From: Bog-756 sp963769765
GTDB taxonomy: Bacteria > Actinomycetota > Acidimicrobiia > Acidimicrobiales > RAAP-2
NCBI GenBank assembly: GCA_963769765.1
Contig: CAVYNA010000003.1
Coordinates: forward strand, 1-64,000
DNA: 64,000 nt
Direction: 5' to 3'
Position numbers and translations under genes: made by a program. This document shows, in pieces, positions 26,502 through 35,286 of this stretch. The notes below the pieces were generated by a model. That model did no database searches. It had not been told where the DNA came from and saw only the letters and a program-made list of their open reading frames with translations. Position 1 is the first letter of the stretch. Each line of letters opens with the position of its first letter.

Positions 26502-27344
26502 GTGAGTGACAATAATCAATCGATCTCTCGGATCGGCGATCTGAGCGATCCCGGACAGCTGCCCGAAACGCTCGAAAAGCACGTCCTGCAGATCATCCAG
26601 AATTTCGACGATCCCCATCAGGAGTGGCGGCGGCTGTTCTCCGAGCTCTTCGGCACATTCCTGCTCGTCTTGGTGGCAGCCGGTGCAGGAATGATGGGAC
26701 ACGCCTTCCCCGGCGCAATCGGCCGGTCGGCGGCCGTCGCAGCACCGGGGCTCATGGTGATGGCCATCATCCTCTTCATGGGCAGGGTGTCAGGGGCGCA
26801 CCTGAACCCGGCAGTGAGCTTGGCCTTCTCACTGCGGGGCGACTTCCCTTGGCGAAGGGTTCCCGGCTACATCGTGGTCCAACTGGCCGGAGCATGCCTC
26901 GCCGCCTGGTTCTTGCAGGGGGTCATCCACGTCTCGGCCGCCTACGGCTCCAACTATCCGGCGACCGGGCACACTGCCGCTGACGCCATGTTGATGGAGG
27001 CCGTGCTCACCCTTGGCCTCGTCAGCGTGATACTGGGAACGGCATCGGGAGCCCAGAACGTCGGGCTCTTCGGTGCGCTCGGGGTGGGCGGCTACATCGC
27101 ACTCGCCGGCCTGTGGGGCAGTCCGATCTCGGGCGCGTCGATGAATCCCGCTCGCACATTCGGTCCCGATCTGGTGGGAGCCGATTTCACCCGCTATTGG
27201 GTGTACATCGTCGGCCCCCTGATCGGTGCTGTCGCGGCCGTCGCCATTGCCTTCGTGTTGCGGGGGCCCGGCGGGGGCCGGGCCGGTTCGGCCGCCGCCC
27301 AAGGAGGGCTGTTCACCAAAGCCAAGCGAGCGGACCAGGGGTGA
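26502..27344 (+). CDS. Aquaporin/glycerol-facilitator (MIP family) channel
   Basis: 280 residues from GTG 26502. Six transmembrane segments with the two half-helix motifs: HLNPAVSLAF (NPA at 102-104) and SMNPARTFGP (NPA at 215-217). A charged N-terminal tail of about 45 residues precedes the first segment (ELFGTFLLVLVAAGAGMM). An upstream in-frame GTG (26475) is possible. It conducts water or small neutral solutes; in arsenic clusters, MIP proteins also move As(III). It is followed by a broken lipid-kinase-like gene. Confidence 0.9.
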   Translation: MSDNNQSISRIGDLSDPGQLPETLEKHVLQIIQNFDDPHQEWRRLFSELFGTFLLVLVAAGAGMMGHAFPGAIGRSAAVAAPGLMVMAIILFMGRVSGAHLNPAVSLAFSLRGDFPWRRVPGYIVVQLAGACLAAWFLQGVIHVSAAYGSNYPATGHTAADAMLMEAVLTLGLVSVILGTASGAQNVGLFGALGVGGYIALAGLWGSPISGASMNPARTFGPDLVGADFTRYWVYIVGPLIGAVAAVAIAFVLRGPGGGRAGSAAAQGGLFTKAKRADQG

Positions 27345-27498
27345 CGACGAACGATCGTCGCGATCGCGCACGGAGATGTTGCCGCACTGACCGTCGCCGA
27401 AGATCGAACATGGAGTGAAGCTCGATGTCGGGGAGACCCTCGGACCAGACGCGGGAGGTGTTGGCGCACCGGCAGCACTTGGAATTGGGGATTGAGTT

Positions 27499-28882
27499 GT
27501 GGCTCCAAGAACGAACATCCGCGGCGTGACTGGTGACGGAGACTCGCCGCCGCCTGGTGCACGTCTCGCGGCGGCCGGGGCGCTCACCGTACTTGCCGCA
27601 ACCCTGGCACTCCTCATCGTCTTCACCCGCCGGAACCTCGGGTACCTGATCGCCACGATCGCCGCGGTGACGCTCGCTGTCTCGGCGCTCTGGGTGGTTC
27701 TCACGAACCGACACTGGCGATGGTTCGCGCTCGCGTTCGCGGTGGCCCTGATCGGCGTCGCGGTTGGTGCCATGGTGGCCGCGGGACTCGGTGTCCTCGT
27801 TCTCGTTCTCGCCCTGGTCGGGGTCGCACTGGCCGGTGGGCTCGGCACGGTGGCGCTCTACCACGAAGTCCGCGAGGCGGTGACTGCACGCTGGCGGAAG
27901 GTACCTCCCGCGGCACACCCGTTCCTCTTGATGAACCCGAGATCCGGTGGTGGAAAGGTCGAGAAGCATGACCTGGTCGCCGAGGCCTCCCGCCGGGGAA
28001 TTGAGGCCGTCATCTTGGAGGAAGGGGGGGATCTCCGGGCCCTCGCAGAGACAGCAGTCGCGAGAGGCGCCGATGTGCTCGGCATGGCCGGCGGTGACGG
28101 CTCCCAGGCATTGGTGGCGTCCATCGCCGCGGATCACGGATTGGGTTACGTCTGTGTGCCTGCAGGTACCCTGAACCACTTCGCCCTTGACCTCGGCGTC
28201 GAGCGAAACGATGTCGTTGGCGCCCTTGACGCGTTCGGCCCGGCAGCGCGAAGCCAACATCGACCTTGCGTCAGTCAACGGGCGGACCTTCGTGAACAAT
28301 GTCTCACTCGGGCTCTACGCGGAGATCGTCGCTTCGGACGATTACCGCGGCGCCAAGGCGAAGACGACCGTGGAGACGCTCCAGAGACTCCTCGGACCCG
28401 ATGCCCCGCCATTCGACCTGCATGTCGAAGGTCCCGACGGAACCGTCGACGCTCCCCAACTCGTTCAAATCTCGAACAACCCGTACGTCTTGAAGTCCCT
28501 GTGGGGGTTCGGGACCCGCCCGCACCTCGACCTGGGCACGCTCGGCATCGTCGCCGTCCGGATCGACGGGCCGGGCGACGTCCAGCGCCTCATGGCCCTC
28601 GAAGCCGCGGGTCACGCCGATCGGTTCTCGGGATTCCGCTCGTGGACCACCCCGGCATTGGACGTTCGTTCATCCGCATCGGTCGCGGCCGGGATCGACG
28701 GGGAGGCATGTTCATTGAACCCCCCGCTCCGCCTGGAGATCCACCCTGGGGTGCTACGGGTGCGCGTGGCACACGGGCTCCCCGGTGCGTCCCCGGCCAT
28801 GATGCGTGCGCCGCTGACCGCTTCGACCGTCGTGGGACTCTGGAGGATTGTCCGCGGCCAGCCGAGTGGTCTCGTCACATAG
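27499..28882 (+). pseudogene. Diacylglycerol/sphingosine kinase-like (DAGK) membrane protein, one frameshift
   Basis: The first frame encodes three or four transmembrane helices (AAAGALTVLAATLALLIVF, LGYLIATIAAVTLAVSALW, WFALAFAVALIGVAVGAMV) and then the DAGK catalytic domain: LLMNPRSGGGK, MAGGDGSQALV and VPAGTLNHFALDLG. Near 28235-28250 the frame is lost and the next frame continues GRTFVNNVSLGLYAEIVA through LGIVAVRI to the stop at 28882. The joined protein is about 460 residues. All core motifs are kept, so the damage is recent or a sequence error. Lipid kinases of this type phosphorylate diacylglycerol-like lipids or polyprenols; the N-terminal membrane module is less usual. Confidence 0.78.
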
Positions 28883-29109
28883 CTGGACGAATTCCCAGTC
28901 GGGTGAGCTGCGTGCGCCCGAAGGATCGAATTGAAGCGGCAGGACCGGTTGTGCCGGGACACAAGCGTGCTCGCCACCGCGATCGTTGCAGAAGTTGCGC
29001 ACTGCGAGGACCGCAACGAGTGCCAACAGACGCCGCGCGCCTGAGAGGCGATCGCGTCACGCGCTTGCAGGTCCCCTGGCCGGTCGGATGGCCTGATCGA
29101 GGCTGCCGA

Positions 29110-29610
29110 TCAACCGACAATTGTCCCGTACATGTTGTTGAGCGGGTACGAAAGCAGTTCGAGTCGTTCGCCGTCGGGACCCGGAAAGTAGGCCGAGTCA
29201 CCGTTCACGATGTGGGTCACGATGCCGGCCGCCTGCAGTTTGGCGACGAGCCGCTCCCACTCCTCCGGTGTGACGGAGATGGCGATGTGATGCAGTCCAC
29301 CGAGCACCTCCCGGTACTCCCCCAGGTCGAGACCAGGAAAGTCGAAGTAAGCAAGGTAGTTGCCGTGGCCGACATCGAAGAAGAAGTGCGTAGAACCGCG
29401 AAAGTCTCGGTTCTCGAAGAGTTCTGCGAGCGGGAACTCGAGGACGTCCTGATAGAACCTGATGGTTCGTTCGACATCGCTCGACAGCAGGGCGAAATGG
29501 TGGAGACCCCTGGCCGAGGAGGCGGGACGGTCGCCGGGAGGCCTGAGGTATCTTGCCCTCAGGCCGTCCCACTCCTCGCTCCGATCGATGCCGCTCCCGT
29601 GTCGAGTCAT
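29110..29610 (-). CDS. VOC family protein
   Basis: 166 residues from ATG 29610 (GGGAG ribosome site 11 bp before). Two VOC modules: GLHHFALLSSDVERTIRFYQ and GGLHHIAISVTPEEWERLV, ending PGPDGERLELLSYP. The paired His and final Glu fit a metal-binding dioxygenase or lyase fold. The substrate is unknown. The 227 bp between this gene and the lipid-kinase-like gene shows nothing else recognisable. Confidence 0.85.
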   Translation of the reverse strand: MTRHGSGIDRSEEWDGLRARYLRPPGDRPASSARGLHHFALLSSDVERTIRFYQDVLEFPLAELFENRDFRGSTHFFFDVGHGNYLAYFDFPGLDLGEYREVLGGLHHIAISVTPEEWERLVAKLQAAGIVTHIVNGDSAYFPGPDGERLELLSYPLNNMYGTIVG

Positions 29611-29735
29611 CGGACAACTCCCATCGTTGGACCATACCCACCTCGAAGCACGCCGAGTGGCGCGGACTTGCAACGTCCGAGATCCACTTCGACCCTTGGG
29701 TTGCGATTCGGTTCCTCAACCCACATGTCGTCAGC

Positions 29736-29917
29736 TCACCGCCCTGCCAGGGTCTGGCAAGCCCCCTGATCGGTGCATGCGGAAGATCCCGACGAGGGCG
29801 GGTGACCTCGAGACCCCACGAGCGCCCTCGCCCGATCCTTCGCGGAGTTCCCGCACGAGGTGACCGACCAGCGTTGTGGACGCAGAGGAACCGGATGGAC
29901 GGCTTGTGGTCGCCCAT
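29736..29917 (-). pseudogene. Remnant of an arsenate-reductase-like (low-MW phosphatase fold) gene
   Basis: ATG 29917 opens GDHKPSIRFLCVHNAGRS, an almost exact match to the start and P-loop (CVHNAGRS) of thioredoxin-coupled arsenate reductases and related low-molecular-weight phosphatases. After this the frame degenerates; a neighbouring frame has LVRELREGSGEGARG, which would fit the following helix, but the remainder of the enzyme is absent. The rest of the 388-bp gap 29611-29998 shows no gene. Confidence 0.5.
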
Positions 29918-29998
29918 CTGTCCCCACTCATCGCGCACGTCCGCATCAAGAAGTTGGTCAGGATCTCGCCGCCATCACCTCTCGAGTGACGGAACCGA

Positions 29999-30979
29999 TC
30001 AAGGGGCAAAGGTCGTTCCGACCAGGCGTTCGCTCAACTCCCAGAGCGTGGCGGCGTGGTCGTCGTCGAGGAGGTACGGGAGGAAGCCGTTGACTCCGGG
30101 ATTGGCACCGAGGACGCCCAACCCGCAGTCGGCCAGGTAGGCGCCGTTGTGGTCGGTCAGCTCACCAGCGGTCGCGGCCCAGACCTGGGTGGCGGCGCCC
30201 GATTCGACTGACTTCCAGGTGATGCCGACACCGGCCTCGTCGCCGACCTTCGAAGCGGCGGCGCGCTCCTCGGCGAATGCGGCCATCTCATTGATGAGCT
30301 CGTCGGTGAGGTGGCGGCCAAGGTCGGTGACGATGCCACCGGGGTGCACAGAGAACGAGAGCAATCCCCGTGGACCGGCCCGACGTGCGAGCTCACGCGC
30401 GAACAGGGCATTCGCGGTCTTCGACCGACCGTAGGCGACCCATGGTGAGTACTCGGACCTCTCGAAGTTGGGGTCGACGAGGTCGACGTCGCTGCGCGAA
30501 TGTCCGGCCGAGCTCAGCGTCACCACTCGCGGCGACGATCCCCGTGCGAGCGCCGGGTACAACCTGGCGGTCAGCAAGAAGTGGCCCAGGTGATTCGTCC
30601 CGAACTGCGTCTCGAATCCGTCGGCCGTGCGCCCATACGGGCAGGCCATGACGCCGGCATTGTTGATGAGCACGTCAATGGCGTCGTGGGTCGCGACGTA
30701 GGAGTCGGCGAAGTTGCGAACGCTGGAAAGATCACCGAGGTCGACCACTCCCGGCTCGAACTCGGCTCCTGCCACGAGGGTTCCGAGCTCGGCCACGGCA
30801 CCCGCGGCCCGCTCGTCGCTTCGGGCGAGAACGGTCACCGATGCGCCGTGTGCCGCGAGGGCCCGGGCGCTCTCGCGACCGAGACCGCTTGCGGCACCGG
30901 TGATCACGATGCGTCGGCCGGACAGGTCGACGCCAGCGAGGACCTCATCGGTCGTCGTTGCGTTTCCGAAGTGGGACAT
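29999..30979 (-). CDS. Short-chain dehydrogenase/reductase (retinol dehydrogenase-like)
   Basis: 326 residues. The cofactor loop is GRRIVITGAASGLGRESARA, followed by DVLINNAGVMACP, the catalytic Ser region VVTLSSAGHSR and YGRSKTANALFARELARR (Y-x3-K). The length and the ending resemble WWOX/retinol-dehydrogenase-type SDRs acting on hydrophobic alcohols or ketones. It is divergent from csoR with the operator between; no direct link to metal handling is evident. Confidence 0.9.
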   Translation of the reverse strand: MSHFGNATTTDEVLAGVDLSGRRIVITGAASGLGRESARALAAHGASVTVLARSDERAAGAVAELGTLVAGAEFEPGVVDLGDLSSVRNFADSYVATHDAIDVLINNAGVMACPYGRTADGFETQFGTNHLGHFLLTARLYPALARGSSPRVVTLSSAGHSRSDVDLVDPNFERSEYSPWVAYGRSKTANALFARELARRAGPRGLLSFSVHPGGIVTDLGRHLTDELINEMAAFAEERAAASKVGDEAGVGITWKSVESGAATQVWAATAGELTDHNGAYLADCGLGVLGANPGVNGFLPYLLDDDHAATLWELSERLVGTTFAP

Positions 30980-31189
30980 GCAATGGACCTTTCTGGTCGG
31001 CGCCCGGCCTGTGCCGTTCGTCAGAGGGGTGCGCCGCCGCTCCCACCGTCAACCGGGTGCCGGTCCGGGCTCCAGCGAGCAGCGGTCGATGCCACGTGAA
31101 CCGGAGCAATCTACAACGGCATCGCCTTCGGACGACCGTTGGCCGTTGGCCGAACCCCACGACCGGACGTGCCGCATCGTGTATTTCTC

Positions 31190-31208
31190 TATACTGGGTG
31201 GGGGTATA
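31190..31208 (+). promoter_or_regulatory. CsoR-type operator
   Basis: TATACTGGGTGGGGGTATA, an inverted TATAC...GTATA with a G-rich centre, the classic form of a copper-sensing CsoR operator. It lies 15 bp before the csoR GTG, so it would allow autorepression of the csoR-permease operon. Confidence 0.75.
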
Positions 31209-31223
31209 GGAAGCGGAGGGCCC

Positions 31224-31514
31224 GTGGGAACAGATCCCGGCTACAGCGAGCACAAGGACGCAGTCCTGAAGCGGCTTCGGCGCGTCGAAGGCCAGGTGCG
31301 GGGCATCGAACGCATGGTCGAAGGCGACCGCTACTGCATCGACGTGCTCGACCAGGTGGCGGCCGCGACCCGCGCGCTGCAGGCGGTAGCCCTGGCGCTC
31401 CTCGAGGACCATCTCACGCACTGCGTCGCCGACGCCGTGCTGTCCGGGGGCGACGATGCCACCTTCAAGATCAACGAGGCCTCGGCGGCAGTTGCCCGGT
31501 TGGTCCGCTCGTGA
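31224..31514 (+). CDS. csoR: Metal-sensing CsoR/RcnR-family repressor
   Basis: 96 residues from GTG 31224 with GGAGGG before it. The all-helical CsoR fold shows LKRLRRVEGQVRGIERMVEG. The copper ligands are in place: Cys38 (RYCIDV), His63 and Cys67 (DHLTHC), equivalent to C36/H61/C65 of the mycobacterial protein. It is expected to release the operator at 31190 when Cu(I) binds. It overlaps the permease gene by GTGA. Confidence 0.88.
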   Translation: MGTDPGYSEHKDAVLKRLRRVEGQVRGIERMVEGDRYCIDVLDQVAAATRALQAVALALLEDHLTHCVADAVLSGGDDATFKINEASAAVARLVRS

Positions 31515-32830
31515 TCGCAGCCGTGGCCTGGCCCTGGCTGGACATGGTCGGACGCTCGCTGCGTGAGGGCTTCTTCATGTTCTGGGAGACGCTGTGGCCG
31601 CTCATCCTCGGATTCGGCCTCTCCGGCGTCATCCAGTCCTTCGTCAGCCGCGCGTCGATCAGACGCACAATGGGCAACCATCGACCGGCTGCGGTCGCGC
31701 GGTCCTCTCTCTACGGCATGGTGTCCTCGTCGTGCTCGTACGCCGCCTCTGCCATGGCAAAGTCGCTCTTCGTGAAGGGCGCCGACTTCGTGGCGGTGAC
31801 AGTGTTCATGTTCGCCTCGACCAACCTCGTCATCGAGCTGGGCATCGTGCTCGTCGTTCTGATGGGCTGGCAGTTCGCAGTCAGTGAATTCGTCGGCGGC
31901 ACCATCATGATCGTCCTCCTCACGCTCCTCGGCGGACTCTGGTTGCGCGGTCGTCTCGTCGTCGAGGCCCGGACGCGGCTCGTCGAGGACGAGAGTGCCG
32001 CCGATCACCGGCACGGACCGACAGAGGACGCCGTGCTCCAGCACGAGCCCTGGAGCCGGCGCGTGCGTTCCAGAAAAGGGTGGGCAGACGCCGCCACCTA
32101 CACGATGTCGGACCTGACCATGCTCCGACGCGAGCTGATCATCGGCTATACGGTCGCCGGCTTCCTCGCCGTCGTCGTGCCGGTCTCTGTCTGGAACACC
32201 GTGTTCTTCCACGGCCACGGCTTCTGGACCAGTGTCGAGAACGTGATCGTCGGTCCGCTGATCGCCATCGTGAGCTTCGTCTGCTCTATCGGAAACGTCC
32301 CGTTGGCCGCAGCTCTGTGGAAGGGTGGCATCTCCTTCGGCGGCGTGATCTCATTCATCTTCGCCGACCTGATCGCGTTCCCGCTCCTCCTCATCTACCG
32401 CCGCTACTACGGAACGCGGCTCATGCTCCGGATGCTCGCGCTGTTCTGGGTCGTGATGGCAGTTGCCGGCCTGCTCACGCAAGGGATCTTTTCGGCAGCG
32501 GGCCTGGTGCCCTCGATCCGGCCGACCGAAGTCGCGCCTGCCCACTTCCAGTGGAACTACACGACGTTCCTCAACATCGTCTTCCTCGGGCTCTTTGCCT
32601 TGCTCTACTGGACGTACCGTCATCGCGAACAATTCGGCGGGGGGAAGGGTTACGCGATCGATCCGGTCTGCGGGATGCAGGTCGAGACCGTCACTGCTCC
32701 CGCCTCGTGTCTGCTGGGTGGGAACCGGTCCTACTTCTGCTCAGACCACTGCCGTGACAAATTCATGAGTGCCCGACCCGCAACAGGCGAGGGGCACAAG
32801 ACCGATGTGGCCAAGCATCCGTTCCGATAG
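31511..32830 (+). CDS. Predicted permease (COG0701/ArsP-like) with C-terminal YHS domain
   Basis: 439 residues from GTG 31511, coupled to csoR. About eight transmembrane helices, including TLWPLILGFGLSGVIQSFV, a cysteine-containing segment GMVSSSCSYAASAMAKSLF, and later IGNVPLAAALWKGGISFGGV, are characteristic of the COG0701 permease family, which includes organoarsenical exporters. The C-terminal 50 residues form a YHS metal-binding domain (YAIDPVCGMQVETVTAP, then YFCSDHCRDKF). The fusion, plus CsoR control, points to export or handling of a thiophilic metal such as copper; the exact ion is not certain. Confidence 0.85.
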   Translation: MIAAVAWPWLDMVGRSLREGFFMFWETLWPLILGFGLSGVIQSFVSRASIRRTMGNHRPAAVARSSLYGMVSSSCSYAASAMAKSLFVKGADFVAVTVFMFASTNLVIELGIVLVVLMGWQFAVSEFVGGTIMIVLLTLLGGLWLRGRLVVEARTRLVEDESAADHRHGPTEDAVLQHEPWSRRVRSRKGWADAATYTMSDLTMLRRELIIGYTVAGFLAVVVPVSVWNTVFFHGHGFWTSVENVIVGPLIAIVSFVCSIGNVPLAAALWKGGISFGGVISFIFADLIAFPLLLIYRRYYGTRLMLRMLALFWVVMAVAGLLTQGIFSAAGLVPSIRPTEVAPAHFQWNYTTFLNIVFLGLFALLYWTYRHREQFGGGKGYAIDPVCGMQVETVTAPASCLLGGNRSYFCSDHCRDKFMSARPATGEGHKTDVAKHPFR

Positions 32831-32850
32831 CCGCGCGCATCCGACGGAAG

Positions 32851-33603
32851 TCAGCCCATCGCCGCATCGAGCCGGGCGATCGAACCACTCACCATGTCGG
32901 TGCCGAAGTGCTCCGGCGTCGGGTGATAGAGCGTCGCGTTGTAGCTGACAACGTAGGGTCCGTCCTTCACGAGTTCGACCACGAATTGGATCTGCTCGCT
33001 GACACCCTCGGCCGACACCATCACGACGACCTGGTAGGCCGTGGACGCGTCGCCCGCCTTCGGGACGCTCAGTCGCGACACCTGCGAGGTGACGGATGGT
33101 GTCACTCCGCTCTGCTGTTGCGCCTGCTGTGCCGCCGTCGCCATGACCTGGTCGAAGACTTTGCTCAGACAGGTTTCGGTCTGACCCGATGCGAACACGT
33201 CGTACGCAGTGCTCGCCCCGGACGCATCCTTGTAGCCGACGATCTGGTTCGACGCTTCGTTCTGCGACGAACCGGCGCTCGTCGTCTCCTTGAACGTGTC
33301 GGACGTCATCTTCAGCTCAGACTTTTCGAGGTCGGACTGCTTGACGAAGTCGGCACATGCGGGAATCGCCGCTGCGATCGCACGAGTCTGGGCGTCGCTC
33401 GTCGACGTCGAACCACTCGACTGCCAACCGGCGGGAAGGTCACTCGCTCGGATGAGCGCCGGCTTCATCGTCGTGGAGTTGGCCGTCGGAGTCGAGCTGC
33501 TCGAACATGCGGCCACGACGACGAGCGCAGCGGTGAGCGCGGCCAAGGCACCCCGGCGCCTGTTCTTGAACTCGAGCTTCGGCTTGTCGCGGTCCGCAGT
33601 CAT
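32851..33603 (-). CDS. Secreted lipoprotein of unknown function
   Basis: 250 residues. A basic start, a hydrophobic stretch (GALAALTAALVVVAAC) and a lipobox with Cys33 followed by SSSSTPTANST make it a clear lipoprotein. The mature part is Ser/Thr/Ala-rich with ACADFVKQ, a QQAQQQSGV linker and a C-terminal beta-rich stretch (YQVVVMVSAEGV, IQFVVELVKDG). This resembles the actinobacterial sensor-like LpqH/PknH-type extracellular domains only loosely. It ends convergently with the permease operon. Confidence 0.8.
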   Translation of the reverse strand: MTADRDKPKLEFKNRRRGALAALTAALVVVAACSSSSTPTANSTTMKPALIRASDLPAGWQSSGSTSTSDAQTRAIAAAIPACADFVKQSDLEKSELKMTSDTFKETTSAGSSQNEASNQIVGYKDASGASTAYDVFASGQTETCLSKVFDQVMATAAQQAQQQSGVTPSVTSQVSRLSVPKAGDASTAYQVVVMVSAEGVSEQIQFVVELVKDGPYVVSYNATLYHPTPEHFGTDMVSGSIARLDAAMG

Positions 33604-33773
33604 CGGCGGGATCCCTCCCCCGTCAGCGTGCTCCGCGCCTCTGTCGTCCGGTAGGGCCGGATTGCCCTAATCCCCAGCTCATCGACCCCGCGACCCGACG
33701 ATATCCCGCTGGCCTCACACGAGCACCCGCGGGGCGGTCGTCCGTGGGTACGACCGATCCGGCACGGCGCGCC

Positions 33774-33818
33774 GAACGGCAACCGGCTCCGGGTCATCGC
33801 CGGAGCCGGTTGCCGTTC
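33774..33818 (-). terminator. Perfect 18-bp hairpin downstream of a small secreted protein gene
   Basis: 33774-33791 and 33801-33818 are exactly complementary (arm begins GAACGGCAACCGGCTCCG) around a 9-nt loop. It lies 25 bp beyond the stop of the leftward gene at 33844. No T-run follows, as is common for actinobacterial terminators. Confidence 0.7.
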
Positions 33819-33843
33819 GTGGCGATCGCCGATCCGGCGGAGG

Positions 33844-34254
33844 TCAGACCGAGCCGGTCACCGTGCAAATCTCGCCCGACGTCGCATTGACGGCGGTGGC
33901 GGAGACGGTGTTGGTGCCCGCGAGCGGTGCGAGCAGCGACGAGATGCTGAACGATCCGTCACGGATGGTGCGGACCGACTTCGAGACGAACACGGTGCCG
34001 TTGCGCGTCTCGTGGACGCTCCAGCTGACGCCAGCCTTGTGCCGGGCCATGTCGACCCCGAAGTCGACGCTGAGCTGACCGGTGTCCTCGCGTTGGAGTT
34101 GCAGATTGGCCAGACTGGTCCCACTGCAGTGAACGGTCGTGTTGACGACGCCAGCGCCGGCTCCGGCAGGAAGCGCTCCGATCGCGCTGATGCCGGCCAA
34201 GCTGCCGATACCCAGTGCGGCACCCACGGTCAGTCGAGTGATGGACTTGTGCAC
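33844..34254 (-). CDS. Small secreted protein of unknown function
   Basis: 136 residues. The signal peptide is MHKSITRLTVGAALGIGSLA followed by a hydrophobic stretch and PAGAGA. The mature domain of about 100 residues is beta-rich (NLQLQREDTGQLSVDFGVD, VSWSVHETRNGTVFV) with two cysteines (VHCSG near the start, EICTV near the end) that could form one disulfide. It looks like a single immunoglobulin-like or jelly-roll domain; I do not recognise a family. The 226 bp upstream to 34480 show no other gene. Confidence 0.75.
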   Translation of the reverse strand: MHKSITRLTVGAALGIGSLAGISAIGALPAGAGAGVVNTTVHCSGTSLANLQLQREDTGQLSVDFGVDMARHKAGVSWSVHETRNGTVFVSKSVRTIRDGSFSISSLLAPLAGTNTVSATAVNATSGEICTVTGSV

Positions 34255-34480
34255 GAAAGGTCTCCTTGCTCATGGTGGGCCGCCAATGCAGTCGATCCAC
34301 CGCCTGATTACAAGGCGCAGCATGCGGGCCAAAGATGAAACGGCCATGACTCGATCATGAGGAAGCTCTCATCGGCGGGACTCCGCCACGCCGGCATGGC
34401 AAGCCGCCATCTCTGTCCGGAGACCGCGTGACGCCTTAGCGTGACGCGAGTGCGTGACACGACCGTCCGTTCCCGACCGG

Positions 34481-35149
34481 TCAGCCCGGATCCTGCCCGG
34501 TCGTGGCCGGGGGCGGATCCACCTGGTGTGCGTCGTCGAGCCCGAGATCGGCCCGCGCCTCCGCCGTCGTGTTCGCATGCGGAAACGGGACGTCGGGCAC
34601 GTCCATGCCGAGGGCCGCGCAGACGGGTCCCCAACCATCGCTCGGTGTCCACTCCACGAGCCGGCCGGCGGGTGCCGTCGTGCGTACGTGCTCGTTGTAC
34701 GCGAGATAGGCGGCCTTCGCCGCGGACTCGTCCCGCCAGTCAGGGGTGAATCGATTCAGCATCCCCCGGGCCATCCTGGTCCATCCGTCATCCGGGGCGT
34801 CGGGCGCGAAGTAAGCCTCCATCGCCACGAAGATGGTGCCCGACACGCTCTTCCACCATGCGTCGGCACCGCGCACCGACAAGAGGATCATTGCGTCCGG
34901 GAACGCCTCACTCAGCTCGCACCAGAACGGTGCGGCGGGCCAGTCGACGGCCGCAACGTAGTCGTCGAAGAAGCGTGTCCACTCCGGAAGTCTCCCCTCG
35001 TACGCGTCGCCCCACGCATCGGGATCCTCTGGTCGCTCGCGGACCTCGAACATGTGGTAGCACCGGCCACCGAGCAGCTGTTCCAACGCCAGCTTGAGCG
35101 ATGTCGTGCCCGTCCGCCCGAGCCCAGCGCCGATGATCCGAAGGCCCAC
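34481..35149 (-). CDS. Sulfotransferase family protein (P-loop)
   Basis: 222 residues. GLGRTGTTSLKLALEQLLG is the 5'-phosphosulfate-binding loop; AMILLSVRGADAWWKSV is the 3'-phosphate site typical of sulfotransferase-like P-loop proteins related to the eukaryotic NAD-dependent-epimerase-like sulfotransferase group. A possible sulfo donor is PAPS and the acceptor is unknown. It is divergent from the methyltransferase at 35287. Confidence 0.85.
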   Translation of the reverse strand: MGLRIIGAGLGRTGTTSLKLALEQLLGGRCYHMFEVRERPEDPDAWGDAYEGRLPEWTRFFDDYVAAVDWPAAPFWCELSEAFPDAMILLSVRGADAWWKSVSGTIFVAMEAYFAPDAPDDGWTRMARGMLNRFTPDWRDESAAKAAYLAYNEHVRTTAPAGRLVEWTPSDGWGPVCAALGMDVPDVPFPHANTTAEARADLGLDDAHQVDPPPATTGQDPG

Positions 35150-35286
35150 GTCATTCCTCCTCGACGAGCTCTTGTGTCCGCAGACGGTAGGTCAGCGTTC
35201 TGGAGCACATTGTAGAAGCCGGCGAGGACTCCTTCGCCGCACACGACTCATGCGATCGTCGCGGTCTCGAAGGTGGCGCCGATAAC

